Of a stretch of DNA of 35,114 nucleotides, positions 8,841-16,480 are shown in pieces. This stretch comes from Lentisphaeria bacterium UBA1732 (GTDB taxonomy: Bacteria > Verrucomicrobiota > Lentisphaeria > Victivallales > UBA1829). Position numbers and translations under genes: made by a program. Where the stretch lies: NCBI GenBank assembly GCA_002315855.1, contig DCIG01000040.1, positions 1 to 35,114 of the forward strand. The letters run 5' to 3'. The notes below the pieces were generated by a model, which did not search any database, was not told the DNA's origin, and worked only from the letters and a program-made list of their open reading frames with translations. The number at the start of each line of letters is the position of its first letter. Position 1 is the stretch's first letter.

Positions 8841-9004
8841 GCAATCTAGTAAATGCACACAGTCATTTGCTTCATATCACCTCGGCATGATCACAACAAA
8901 GCTTTTCTGTAAGATGTTTGCACCTGCCGGAAAAATCACGCCTTATTGAGCAAACACTATTTATGGGGAGATGTTTTTTCGGTGCGAAACGGAAACGGAA
9001 TGTG

Positions 9005-9033
9005 ATAAAGGAATCCCGATTCATCGGGGATTT
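9005..9033 (+). repeat. Dispersed hairpin motif, copy C
   Basis: ATAAAGG is followed by AATCCCGATTCATCGGGGAT. CCCGA pairs perfectly with TCGGG around TTCA. The upstream ATAAAGG is shared with copy F at 23789-23794. Confidence 0.6.
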
Positions 9034-9105
9034 GGTAAAAAAAGGTGTTTTTCATGGCAAATCAGGAGTTTTTCAGCTTTTTTCGGAAAAAAGCAAGAAA
9101 CAGGC

Positions 9106-9134
9106 TTTCAACAATGAACTTTTCATGCTATATT
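9106..9134 (+). promoter_or_regulatory. Candidate promoter upstream of argH
   Basis: TATATT (9129-9134), preceded by CATGC, forms a good -10. The -35 is weak (TTTCAA at 9106 or TTCAAC at 9107, 17- or 16-nt spacing). The start would fall around 9140, next to hairpin copy D. Confidence 0.4.
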
Positions 9135-9141
9135 GATATGT

Positions 9142-9163
9142 GGGCATCCCCATCCACCGGGAG
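9142..9163 (+). repeat. Dispersed hairpin motif, copy D (degenerate)
   Basis: GGGCATCCCCATCCACCGGG starts at 9142. A stem of three or four pairs (CCC/GGG) encloses ATCCACC, close to a predicted transcription start. It is the weakest match on the plus strand. Confidence 0.4.
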
Positions 9164-9183
9164 CAATCCGAATTCACAGAGCG

Positions 9184-9202
9184 CCCCTTGACAGAGATAC
9201 CC
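9184..9202 (-). repeat. Possible inverted copy D' of the hairpin motif
   Basis: On the minus strand the sequence reads GGGTATCTCTGTCAAGGGG, sharing GGTATCTCT and the G run with copies B and E but lacking the exact TTCAT loop. It faces copy D across 20 nt. Confidence 0.3.
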
Positions 9203-9455
9203 ATATCGCTCTTCGTTTCGGGGATTTGCACGCATGGATGAGGACATATTCCGCAGAAACAGGAAGCGTTTTCAAACGCCATCCATACCCGGCGAACCAC
9301 GAAACAGAACGGAAGCTCGCAAAAGAGCGTCCGAACACGAAATCAACCGATCATCACCGCAGGAGCAGCATCCGTGCGGAAGAAGCAAACCCGCAGGACT
9401 GCACACTCCGCAAGGATTCCGGTGATGACGATACACAACGACAAGGAACAGAATT

Positions 9456-10832
9456 ATGGCACTTTGGGGCGGCAGATTTGCAGAAAACACACAGAAATGT
9501 GTTCAGGATTTCACACAGTCCATTTCATACGACCAACGACTCTACAAGCACGATATAGCAGGGAGCAAGGCACATGCGACCATGCTGGGCGCAACCGGAA
9601 TCATCCCGAAAGAATCCGCCGCAATGATTTGCGAAAAGCTGGACGAAATCCGCAAGAAAATCGATGCGGGTGAAATGGAATTCAAGGTGGAACTGGAAGA
9701 CATCCACATGCACATCGAAAGCGCATTGACCGAGGCACTGGGACCGGAAGGAGCACGCGTCCATACCGCCCGCAGCCGCAACGACCAGATTGCACTGGAT
9801 ATCCGCCTGTATCTGCGCGATGAAATCGACGGGATCATGGAACTGCTGCGCGGCTTCCAGAAAGCACTGGTCAAGAAAGCCGACGCCAACCGCCGCACCG
9901 TCATGCCCGGTTTCACGCATTTGCAGCACGCCCAGCCGGTTCTGCTGGCTCATCACCTGCTGGCATACGTGGAAATGTTCAACCGCGACCTGGGACGTCT
10001 GGCGGACGCCCGCAAGCGCATCAACATCATGCCGCTGGGGTCGGGAGCAATCGCGGGGACGACCCTGCCGATTGACCGCGATTTCGTCCGGAAGCAGCTG
10101 GATTTCCCTGAAATGACGCGAAACAGCATGGATGCCGTGGCAGACCGGGATTTCGCATGTGAACTGCTCTCCGCGCTCTCCATTTTCTGTATGCACGTAT
10201 CGAGGCTCTCCGAAGACATGATACTGTGGATGTCGCAGGAATTTTCGTTCATGACCTTCTCCGATGCATTCTGCACGGGGTCAAGCCTGATGCCGCAGAA
10301 AAAGAATCCGGATATTGCGGAACTCTCACGCGGGAAAACAGGACGCGTCTACGGCGATCTGGTGGCACTTCTGACCATCTGCAAGGGGCTTCCGCTGACC
10401 TACAACCGGGATTTGCAGGAAGACAAAGAGCCGCTTTTCGATGCACTGGACACCGTGCGCGGGATTCTGAGCGTATATCCGCCCATGATTGAGGGCATGA
10501 AGGTCAATCCTGAGAAAATGCTTCAGGCAGCCTCCGATCCGGGTCTGATGGCAACCGATTTGGCGGAAGCACTCGTCCGCAAAGGCGTACCATTCCGTCA
10601 TGCCCACCATAAAGTCGGAGCACTGGTGCGATTTGCCGGAGAACACAACAAGCAATTGAATGAAATCACTCTGGAAGAAATGAAGTCCGTCTTCCCGGAA
10701 GCAGACGAGTCCATGCTGAGTCTTTTCAAGCCGGAACATTCCGTGGAAGGACGCGAAGTATTCGGCGCGACGGGTTATCAGGCCGTGGCCTCTCAAATCG
10801 ACTACTGGAAAGCCAACCTGAAACTGTCATGA
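9456..10832 (+). CDS. argH: Argininosuccinate lyase
   Basis: Catalyses the last step of arginine biosynthesis, argininosuccinate to arginine plus fumarate, in the cytosol. The 458-aa length is normal for the aspartase/fumarase superfamily. The signature GSSLMPQKKNPD (S276, S277) contains the flexible catalytic serine loop. Upstream, 'VHTARSRNDQIALD' and 'PGFTHLQHAQPV' are the other two conserved superfamily regions. Start: ATG 9456 with AAGGAA 7 nt upstream. The stop overlaps the next start by 4 nt (ATGA), implying translational coupling to the exported protein downstream. No other arg gene is nearby. A leader of about 315 nt separates it from the nearest promoter candidate. Confidence 0.98.
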   Translation: MALWGGRFAENTQKCVQDFTQSISYDQRLYKHDIAGSKAHATMLGATGIIPKESAAMICEKLDEIRKKIDAGEMEFKVELEDIHMHIESALTEALGPEGARVHTARSRNDQIALDIRLYLRDEIDGIMELLRGFQKALVKKADANRRTVMPGFTHLQHAQPVLLAHHLLAYVEMFNRDLGRLADARKRINIMPLGSGAIAGTTLPIDRDFVRKQLDFPEMTRNSMDAVADRDFACELLSALSIFCMHVSRLSEDMILWMSQEFSFMTFSDAFCTGSSLMPQKKNPDIAELSRGKTGRVYGDLVALLTICKGLPLTYNRDLQEDKEPLFDALDTVRGILSVYPPMIEGMKVNPEKMLQAASDPGLMATDLAEALVRKGVPFRHAHHKVGALVRFAGEHNKQLNEITLEEMKSVFPEADESMLSLFKPEHSVEGREVFGATGYQAVASQIDYWKANLKLS

Positions 10833-11644
10833 ACCATTTCGCCGCCGCAATTCTGATGCTGTCCCCGGTCTGCGTACCGCTGTACGCAGTCGACACGCAG
10901 ACGGCACCCGATTTTCTGCTTCGTCCTGCCTCGGAAGCATTTCAGGACAAGGACACGGGGCTGATTTTTCCAGCGAGAATCAGCGAATTTTCCAAGGTGC
11001 GCGTGCGGCGGAACCTGAACCCCGTTTTCGGGACCACAGTGCGCTACGAAAGCGAAAGCGGGAACTGCGCCGATGTATACCTGTATGCGCTGGATACCGG
11101 AGCAAAAGAAGTAACGGAAGAGCAATTTTCCGAAAATTTCGCCGACACGGTGAAAGGGATTCCGGGAGTTGCGGGGCAAAGCAAGCAGATTCGCTCCGTC
11201 AAGCAGCTGGAGAGTGAGTTCAAAATCCAGTCGAAAACGTCATTCCGGACATCATTTTTCAGGATGCAATCGGAAGACGGGAATCTGGATTCGATACTGG
11301 TCATGGCACTGTACCGGGGGCGCATTGTCAAACTGCGCATTACTTACGATTCGGAGGCGGAAGATGAACAAAAAACAGCCGTTGAGTTTGCCCAAAGCGT
11401 GCTGGATATGCTCGCACCGCCTGTTCCGACCGACCTGAATGAGGGAAAAACAACTGAGAAAGAAGCGGAAACAACCGGGAAGCCGAATCCGAAAGAAGAA
11501 GCGGGAAACGAGGGGAAAACCGCCGAAAAAAAGAAGACAGACACGTCCGCAGATACGGACCGTGTGAAAAAAAGCGAATCCGCGAAAGCAGAGAAGGCGA
11601 ACAGCGAACCTGTCCCGGAATCCAAATCCGTACAGGGAAAGTAA
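10829..11644 (+). CDS. Exported protein of unknown function with low-complexity charged tail
   Basis: No family recognised. Residues 1-20 form a signal peptide with cleavage near LYA|VDT. The mature part has a folded-looking domain of about 165 residues with alternating beta strands (for example 'LDSILVMALYRGRIVKLRITY'). This is followed from about residue 195 by a Lys/Glu/Thr/Pro-rich tail of about 75 residues that looks disordered. It overlaps argH by 4 nt and ends 6 nt before arfB, so the three are probably co-transcribed. That packing is the only functional clue. A periplasmic location is inferred from the signal peptide. Confidence 0.8.
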   Translation: MNHFAAAILMLSPVCVPLYAVDTQTAPDFLLRPASEAFQDKDTGLIFPARISEFSKVRVRRNLNPVFGTTVRYESESGNCADVYLYALDTGAKEVTEEQFSENFADTVKGIPGVAGQSKQIRSVKQLESEFKIQSKTSFRTSFFRMQSEDGNLDSILVMALYRGRIVKLRITYDSEAEDEQKTAVEFAQSVLDMLAPPVPTDLNEGKTTEKEAETTGKPNPKEEAGNEGKTAEKKKTDTSADTDRVKKSESAKAEKANSEPVPESKSVQGK

Positions 11645-11650
11645 ACAGCC

Positions 11651-12061
11651 ATGGCGCCACGCTGTATCCCGGAAGAAGAATTCACCGAAGAATTCATGCG
11701 TCCAGCCAGCGGAGCGGGCGGACAACATGTCAACAAAACAACCAGCGGCGTCCGTCTTCACTGGAATTTTGCAAACTCCGCTGAGCTGAACGAGGAGCAG
11801 AAAGGACGTTTGCGTGTCCTTGCGGCGGCCTACGTGCAGGGAGACGAGCTTGTTCTGCTGGAACACAGCGAGCGAAGCCTGATCCGCAACCGGGAAATTG
11901 CACGAATACGAATGCAGAATTTATTCCGCGCCTGTCTGCCTCAACCCAAGACAAGGAAGCCGACCAAACCGACGAAAAGTTCTCAGGAGCGGAGACTGAA
12001 AAGCAAAGCGGCACGAGGCAGAATCAAAGCACTGCGAGGAGGACGGGGAAACGATTTTTGA
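11651..12061 (+). CDS. arfB: Alternative ribosome-rescue factor ArfB (peptidyl-tRNA hydrolase, YaeJ-type)
   Basis: A class-I release-factor-like hydrolase that frees peptides from ribosomes stalled on truncated mRNA. The catalytic GGQ motif is at residues 23-25 inside SGAGGQHVNKTTSGV, the classic context. The protein is 136 aa, the normal size for ArfB, and lacks the codon-recognition domains of full release factors. The C-terminal tail (about 105-136) is very basic and flexible, as expected for the part that enters the empty mRNA channel. It is the third gene of a compact run with argH and an exported protein, and hcp follows from a separate promoter. An alternative name such as RF-1 domain protein refers to the same family. 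Confidence 0.93.
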   Translation: MAPRCIPEEEFTEEFMRPASGAGGQHVNKTTSGVRLHWNFANSAELNEEQKGRLRVLAAAYVQGDELVLLEHSERSLIRNREIARIRMQNLFRACLPQPKTRKPTKPTKSSQERRLKSKAARGRIKALRGGRGNDF

Positions 12062-12064
12062 TTT

Positions 12065-12109
12065 TTCTTGCAAGAATCATTTGACAAAATCGCTTCAAGC
12101 GTGTACTAT
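12065..12109 (+). promoter_or_regulatory. hcp promoter with two palindromes
   Basis: TTGACA (12081-12086), a 17-nt spacer and TACTAT (12104-12109); TATACT at 12107 is an alternative -10 with a 20-nt spacer. A perfect 12-bp palindrome TTCTTGCAAGAA (12065-12076) lies just upstream of the -35. CGCTT-C-AAGCG (12091-12101) lies within the spacer. These are positions where an activator and a repressor would bind. The regulator is unidentified; hcp genes are commonly controlled by nitrosative-stress regulators (HcpR, NsrR, Fnr families). Confidence 0.6.
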
Positions 12110-12169
12110 ACTCCCATTCCAGTATGAAATCATAACAAAACGGATGCAATCAATAAGGAGTCCCTTTTT

Positions 12170-13738
12170 ATGGAAAACAAAATGTTTTGCTATCAGTGTC
12201 AGGAAACACTCAACAATAAAGGATGCACGTCCGGCGGCCGCTGCGGGAAAACCGCAGAAGTCGCGAATTTGCAGGATCAATTAATCGCCGAGCAGAAAGC
12301 ACTGGCACTCGCGCTGGAGGGACGGACCAATGTTACGCGTGAATACAGCAGATTCATCTGCCGCGCAATGACCGCCACTCTGACCAATACGAACTTCAAT
12401 TACGACCGAATTTACTTCCTCATCGATGAAACGAGACGTTATCTGAATATTCTGGGAGCCACGGTACAATACCCCGACCAGTCAGTTCAGGCAGGCAGCA
12501 ATGCCGAATGCATCGCACTGCGCGAACTGCTGATGTACGGACTGAAAGGCATCTGCGCCTACGCATTCCACGCGCTTTCGCTGGGACATGAAGACAATAC
12601 GGTCTACGATTTCATCATCAAAGCACTGGTCGCCGCCGCAAAGCCTGAAACCACGGAACAGCGTTTAACTCTGCTGGTCATGGAATGCGGACGAATCGCC
12701 ACACTGACCATGGCAATGCTGGACGATGCTCATACAAGCACCTACGGGAATCCGGCAATCAAGCAGGTCAGCTGCGAGGCGGGAACCAATCCTGCAATCC
12801 TGATGTCCGGTCATGACCTGAAGGACCTGGAAGAACTGCTGATTCAGACCAACGGAACAGGCGTGGACGTCTATACCCACGGCGAACTTCTGCCGGCTCA
12901 CGCCTACCCCGCATTCCGCAAATTTACCCATTTCAAGGGCAACTACGGCAACTCGTGGTACAAGCAGGGAGAAGAATTCGCGGCATTCAACGGTCCGATC
13001 ATCGTGAACTCAAACTGCCTGATTCCCGTCCGCGATGAATACCGCAACCGCCTCTTCACAACAGGCATGTGCGGTTATCCTGAAATTACGCATATTCCGC
13101 ACCGCCACATCGGCTTCCAAAAAGACTTCTCGAAGGTCATCGAGCTGGCGAAGACACTGCCTGCGCCCACGAAACTGGAAGAAGGAAGCGTTTTCTGCGG
13201 ATTCGCCCACAATCAGATGATTTCCGTACTGGATCAAATCATTCACTATATGAAGAGCGGAAGCATCCGCCGCTTCGTCATTATCGCCGGGTGCGACGGA
13301 CGCGACGAATCCCGCGAATACTACACCAAGCTGGTACAGGCTCTGCCGGATGACGTAATCATCCTGACAGCGGGGTGCATGAAATACCGTTTCAACAAGC
13401 TCAATCTGGGCAAGGTGAACGGCATTCCGCGCGTTCTCGATGCAGGGCAGTGCAATGACACCTACTCGCTGATCCGCATCGCCCTCGCCATGCAGGATGC
13501 CTGCGGTGTGCATTCGCCGGATAAACTTCCGGTATCCATCGTGCTCGGCTGGTACGAACAGAAGGCAGTGGCAGTCCTGCTGTCCCTGCTGTCGCTGGGC
13601 TTCCAGAACATCCGACTGGGACCGACCCTGCCGGCATTCTGTCCCGAAAAACTGACCGAAGTGCTGATTCGCGACTACGGCATCAAGATGATTTCCACAC
13701 CGGAAGAAGACGCCGCCGCAATCATGGAAGGCAAATAA
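12170..13738 (+). CDS. hcp: Hybrid cluster protein (hydroxylamine / nitric oxide reductase)
   Basis: A cytosolic Fe-S enzyme linked to reduction of hydroxylamine or nitric oxide and to nitrosative-stress defence. The N-terminal cysteine pattern (C7, C10, C19, C25; C-x2-C-x8-C-x5-C) binds the cubane cluster. Hybrid-cluster ligands occur in conserved blocks such as 'CEAGTNPAILMSGHD', 'IVNSNCLIPV', 'TTGMCGYPEI' and 'LDAGQCNDTYS'. The length (522 aa) is typical of the class found in anaerobes. Start: ATG 12170 with AAGGAG 9 nt upstream; a start at ATG 12182 would match shorter annotations. The gene for the NADH-dependent partner Hcr is not adjacent. It suggests an anaerobe or facultative anaerobe. 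Confidence 0.97.
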   Translation: MENKMFCYQCQETLNNKGCTSGGRCGKTAEVANLQDQLIAEQKALALALEGRTNVTREYSRFICRAMTATLTNTNFNYDRIYFLIDETRRYLNILGATVQYPDQSVQAGSNAECIALRELLMYGLKGICAYAFHALSLGHEDNTVYDFIIKALVAAAKPETTEQRLTLLVMECGRIATLTMAMLDDAHTSTYGNPAIKQVSCEAGTNPAILMSGHDLKDLEELLIQTNGTGVDVYTHGELLPAHAYPAFRKFTHFKGNYGNSWYKQGEEFAAFNGPIIVNSNCLIPVRDEYRNRLFTTGMCGYPEITHIPHRHIGFQKDFSKVIELAKTLPAPTKLEEGSVFCGFAHNQMISVLDQIIHYMKSGSIRRFVIIAGCDGRDESREYYTKLVQALPDDVIILTAGCMKYRFNKLNLGKVNGIPRVLDAGQCNDTYSLIRIALAMQDACGVHSPDKLPVSIVLGWYEQKAVAVLLSLLSLGFQNIRLGPTLPAFCPEKLTEVLIRDYGIKMISTPEEDAAAIMEGK

Positions 13739-13745
13739 AAACTGC

Positions 13746-14234
13746 ATGAACGCAATCCGAACTGCATTCGCCGCCTGTGCGGTCGCTTCGGGACTGGTCT
13801 CGTGCTTCTTCACACCGCAGACGTATGAACTCACGCAAAACGACTCCGGGAGTGTTCTGCACGTGCGTGTCGGCGATTCCGTTCATATTACGCTCGACCG
13901 CGATTCCGCGACCGGATACGACTGGTATCCGGTCCGTGGAGCCGCCGACATGCGCATCATAGCGGAGGAACAGTCGAGCGTACCGGAAGGCACCATGAAG
14001 AGCCAGAAGAGATTCTACAGCTACCGCGTCATCGGTCCCGGAAGCTGCGGAATCTCGCTGGAACTCCGCAAAGCATTCCGGAGGGATGCAGCCCCCATGG
14101 CTGCTTTCCAAATCCTGCTGGAAGCAACGGGCAAGCCGGAAGAAGCGGCAACAGGCCCGGAAGAATATTATAAACAGTTCGACCCGCAGCCGATGGTCGG
14201 GTCAGACGGAAAAGTCATCATCCCCGAATACTGA
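13746..14234 (+). CDS. Chagasin-like (MEROPS I42) protease-inhibitor lipoprotein
   Basis: The first 20 residues are a lipoprotein signal ending in the lipobox LVSC (C20). The rest resembles the chagasin/amoebiasin I42 family of cysteine-protease inhibitors: 'GDSVHITLDRDSATGYDWY' corresponds to the L2 loop (NPTTGY/W in the family, here DSATGYDW). 'RFYSYRVIGPGSCGISLEL' matches the late core strand. The C-terminal tail of about 40 residues is extra. It begins 7 nt after hcp and ends 17 nt before waaP. The likely location is an envelope membrane, periplasmic side. The family call rests on loop motifs and beta pattern, so it is probable rather than certain; the target protease is unknown. Confidence 0.72.
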   Translation: MNAIRTAFAACAVASGLVSCFFTPQTYELTQNDSGSVLHVRVGDSVHITLDRDSATGYDWYPVRGAADMRIIAEEQSSVPEGTMKSQKRFYSYRVIGPGSCGISLELRKAFRRDAAPMAAFQILLEATGKPEEAATGPEEYYKQFDPQPMVGSDGKVIIPEY

Positions 14235-14235
14235 A

Positions 14236-14256
14236 GGTATCTCTATTCATCATGGA
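14236..14256 (+). repeat. Dispersed hairpin motif, copy E, overlapping the waaP start
   Basis: GGTATCTCTATTCATCATGG lies between the preceding stop and waaP. It contains the waaP ATG (14252), where other copies have CGGGGA. TCTA can pair with TGGA (one G-T) around the loop, so the hairpin would cover the start codon. AAGG at 14234-14237 is the only Shine-Dalgarno-like site and is 14 nt from the ATG. Confidence 0.5.
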
Positions 14257-15061
14257 AAAATATGACATCAATCAAACATTTCAACGGCATTGGGGAGAAG
14301 GAGACCGTCTTTTCCAAAAGGCATTTTCCGTGGAAGGGAAAGTCTTCCGCGAAGTAAAAAACCGCCGCACCGTGCAGTTTCAGCTGGAGGGGAAGTCATA
14401 TTTCATCAAGTCGCACGGACCGGTCGGCTGGGGGGAAATCTGGAAAAATATACTGCAATTCAAAGAGCCTGTCATCGGGTCAGCCAATGAATATCAGGCA
14501 CTGAAACTGCTCCCGCTTCTGGGCGTACACACAATGAAACCATGCGCCTTTGCAATCCGGGGAACCAATCCCGCCGCCATGGAGTCCTTTTTAGTAACGG
14601 AAGATTTGGTCGGGATGGTGTCGCTGGAGGATTTCTGCCGCGACTGGAAGAACAATCCGCCGCCAGCCAAAGTCAAAAACCAAATCATTCAGGCATTGGC
14701 AGACACCTGCGGAAAAATGCACGGATCGGGACTGAATCACCGGGACTGCTACATCTGCCATTTTCTGCTCGATCCGAATGTACTTGCCGCAGGACGCTGT
14801 GAACTGCATGTGATTGATTTGCACCGTTCGCAGCTGAGGGCAAAGATTCCGGAACGATTCCGCATTAAAGATTTAGCGGGGATTTTCTTCTCGTCCATGG
14901 ATTTGGGTCTGAGCCGGAAGGATGCCCTGAGGTTTGTCGCAGTTTACCAGAAACAGGCGAAAATCTACGATCCGCCGATGTGGCGCAAGGTGGTCAGGAC
15001 GGCAGTCAAATTATACCGCAAAGTACACAAACGGGAGCCTGAACTTCCGGCAGGATGCTGA
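14252..15061 (+). CDS. waaP: Lipopolysaccharide core heptose(I) kinase (WaaP/RfaP family)
   Basis: A cytosolic, protein-kinase-fold enzyme that phosphorylates heptose I of the LPS inner core, strengthening the outer membrane. 'LNHRDCYICHFLLD' (H163, R164, D165) matches the WaaP catalytic loop and 'HVIDLHRSQLR' (D189) the metal-binding segment. The Lys in 'GKSYFIKSHG' near residue 50 is the likely ATP contact. At 269 aa the length is normal. It follows the I42 lipoprotein by 17 nt and is convergent with rarA. The start codon is embedded in a copy of the dispersed hairpin motif. No other LPS gene is adjacent. It is good evidence that the host makes heptose-containing LPS. Confidence 0.92.
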   Translation: MEKYDINQTFQRHWGEGDRLFQKAFSVEGKVFREVKNRRTVQFQLEGKSYFIKSHGPVGWGEIWKNILQFKEPVIGSANEYQALKLLPLLGVHTMKPCAFAIRGTNPAAMESFLVTEDLVGMVSLEDFCRDWKNNPPPAKVKNQIIQALADTCGKMHGSGLNHRDCYICHFLLDPNVLAAGRCELHVIDLHRSQLRAKIPERFRIKDLAGIFFSSMDLGLSRKDALRFVAVYQKQAKIYDPPMWRKVVRTAVKLYRKVHKREPELPAGC

Positions 15062-15077
15062 ACGTTTCGTTTGAAGC

Positions 15078-15093
15078 ATTCCGTTTCCGGAAT
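15078..15093. terminator. Hairpin in the waaP/rarA convergent gap
   Basis: A perfect 6-bp inverted repeat, ATTCCG-TTTC-CGGAAT, sits in the 31-bp gap between two converging stop codons. There is no clear T run on either side, so it would be a weak bidirectional terminator at best. Confidence 0.4.
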
Positions 15094-16454
15094 CAGTGTT
15101 TGGACTGATCGGGGGGAGGCATCGGCGAAGAATGGTTCTGCTCCTCGTTTCGGGCGGCATTCTTCTCTGCACGCAAGCGGTCCCAGTATGCGAGACGCCT
15201 GCGGATTTCACGCTCGAAACCGCGTTCCGGCGGATTGTAGTAAATCGTGCGCGGCATACCATCGGGGAAATAATTCTGACCGGAAAAGGCATCGGGCAGG
15301 TCGTGGTCGTACTGGTAGCCGGCACCGTATCCCATTTCGCGCATCATCTTCGTCGGGGCATTCAGAATATGCGCAGGAGGCATCAGCGAAGAATACTGTC
15401 TGGCACTGCGGAGAGCATTGTTCCAGGCGGTCTCCGAGCTGTTGGATTTCGGTGCGGTGGCCAGATAAATCACAAGCTCCGCAATCGCGATGTCGCCTTC
15501 GGGAGAACCGAGGCGTTCATACGTATCCCAGCAGGAAACCGCAATCTGAAGCGCAGACGGGTCCGCAAGCCCCACATCCTCCATGGAAAGGCGGGTCAAA
15601 CGGCGAAGCAAATACAATGGGTCTTCCCCCGCATCAATCATGCGGGCAGCCCAATACAAAGCCGCATTGACATCCGAACCGCGAATGGATTTGTGGAGGG
15701 CACTGATTAAATTGTAATGGCCTTCGCGGTCTTTATCGAAGATGGGAGCGCGCTGACGGACAAGTTTCATCAGAGCCTTGGTATCCAGAAGATTCTCTTT
15801 GCCGCCTGCAAGATCGTAAAGCGTTTCAATCACATTAATGATGTATCTGCCGTCGCCGTCGGCGAGTTCGGGCAGAGTTTCGCGGGCTTCCGCATCCAGA
15901 GGGAGAGGCTTTCCGGTCAGAGCTTCCGCGCGAGCCATGATTTTCTGAACAGATTCGCGGTCCAGCGGCTTCATGACAAAAACTTTGCAGCGGGAAAGCA
16001 GGGCACTGTTCAGCTCGAACGAGGGATTTTCAGTGGTCGCGCCGACAAGAGTTACCGTGCCATTTTCCACAACGGGAAGAAACGCGTCCTGCTGGGCACG
16101 GTTGAAACGGTGAATTTCATCCACAAACAGGAGCGTGCCCTTTCCGGCGGCACGGGCGGCGGCAGCCTTGTCAAAGACCTTGCGAAGTTCGGCAATGCCG
16201 GAGAAAACGGCAGACACCGAAACGAAATCCATGGAGGTGTAATTCGCCATAATGCCGGCAATGGTGGTTTTCCCGCAGCCGGGAGGCCCCCACAAAATGA
16301 AACTGCTCAAATGCCCGGTTTCAATCATTTTGCGGAGCGGCGCACCCTGCCCCAGAAGATGATCCTGCCCGACCACATCATCCAACGAACGCGGACGCAT
16401 CCGGTCAGCCAAAGGAGCGGCAACCAGCGAGGAAAACAGAGTATCCTGTTCCAT
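15093..16454 (-). CDS. rarA: Replication-associated recombination protein A (RarA/MgsA AAA+ ATPase)
   Basis: A AAA+ ATPase of the clamp-loader-like RarA/WRNIP1 family that acts at stalled replication forks. Walker A is GPPGCGKTT (residues 56-64), Walker B LLFVDEIHRF (from 108), and sensor 1 lies in 'VGATTENPSFE'. The C-terminal part carries the family tetramerisation region, including 'DVNAALYWAARMI' and 'PDAFSGQNYFPDGM'. At 453 aa it is a normal length. It lies 26 nt downstream of hisB on the same strand and is probably co-transcribed from the hisB promoter. The antisense frames here are composition artefacts. Confidence 0.97.
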   Translation of the reverse strand: MEQDTLFSSLVAAPLADRMRPRSLDDVVGQDHLLGQGAPLRKMIETGHLSSFILWGPPGCGKTTIAGIMANYTSMDFVSVSAVFSGIAELRKVFDKAAAARAAGKGTLLFVDEIHRFNRAQQDAFLPVVENGTVTLVGATTENPSFELNSALLSRCKVFVMKPLDRESVQKIMARAEALTGKPLPLDAEARETLPELADGDGRYIINVIETLYDLAGGKENLLDTKALMKLVRQRAPIFDKDREGHYNLISALHKSIRGSDVNAALYWAARMIDAGEDPLYLLRRLTRLSMEDVGLADPSALQIAVSCWDTYERLGSPEGDIAIAELVIYLATAPKSNSSETAWNNALRSARQYSSLMPPAHILNAPTKMMREMGYGAGYQYDHDLPDAFSGQNYFPDGMPRTIYYNPPERGFEREIRRRLAYWDRLRAEKNAARNEEQNHSSPMPPPDQSKH

Positions 16455-16480
16455 GAAAAAGCCTCAAAGGGGAAAGGGAA

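Larger units (their letters stand above)
7280..8860 (+). mobile_element. Probable single-gene insertion sequence, IS5/IS1182-like (ends uncertain)
   Basis: An isolated transposase gene with its own promoter lies in a long intergenic region. The clearest end candidates are GTGTCTGC at 7280-7287 and, inverted on the right, GTGTGC ending at 8860. They match only imperfectly, and I found no convincing target-site duplication, so the boundaries given are provisional. The next gene, argH, is about 600 bp away and intact. Confidence 0.4.
8861..9455. other. Non-coding region between the IS and argH
   Basis: About 600 bp without a supportable gene. It holds hairpin motif copies C (9005-9033), D (9142-9163) and inverted D' (9184-9202), an A/T inverted repeat GCTTTTTT-CGG-AAAAAAGC (9076-9094), a promoter candidate at 9106-9134 and then a G+C-richer leader of about 315 nt to argH. 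Short plus-strand open frames here (such as 8918-9136, 9133-9558 and 9234-9425) run through the repeat copies or into argH and show no protein signature. Confidence 0.6.

Noticed and set aside
9133..9558. 141-codon ORF spanning hairpin repeats into argH
   Set aside because: It overlaps the start of argH in another frame, contains repeat copies, and has no family resemblance.
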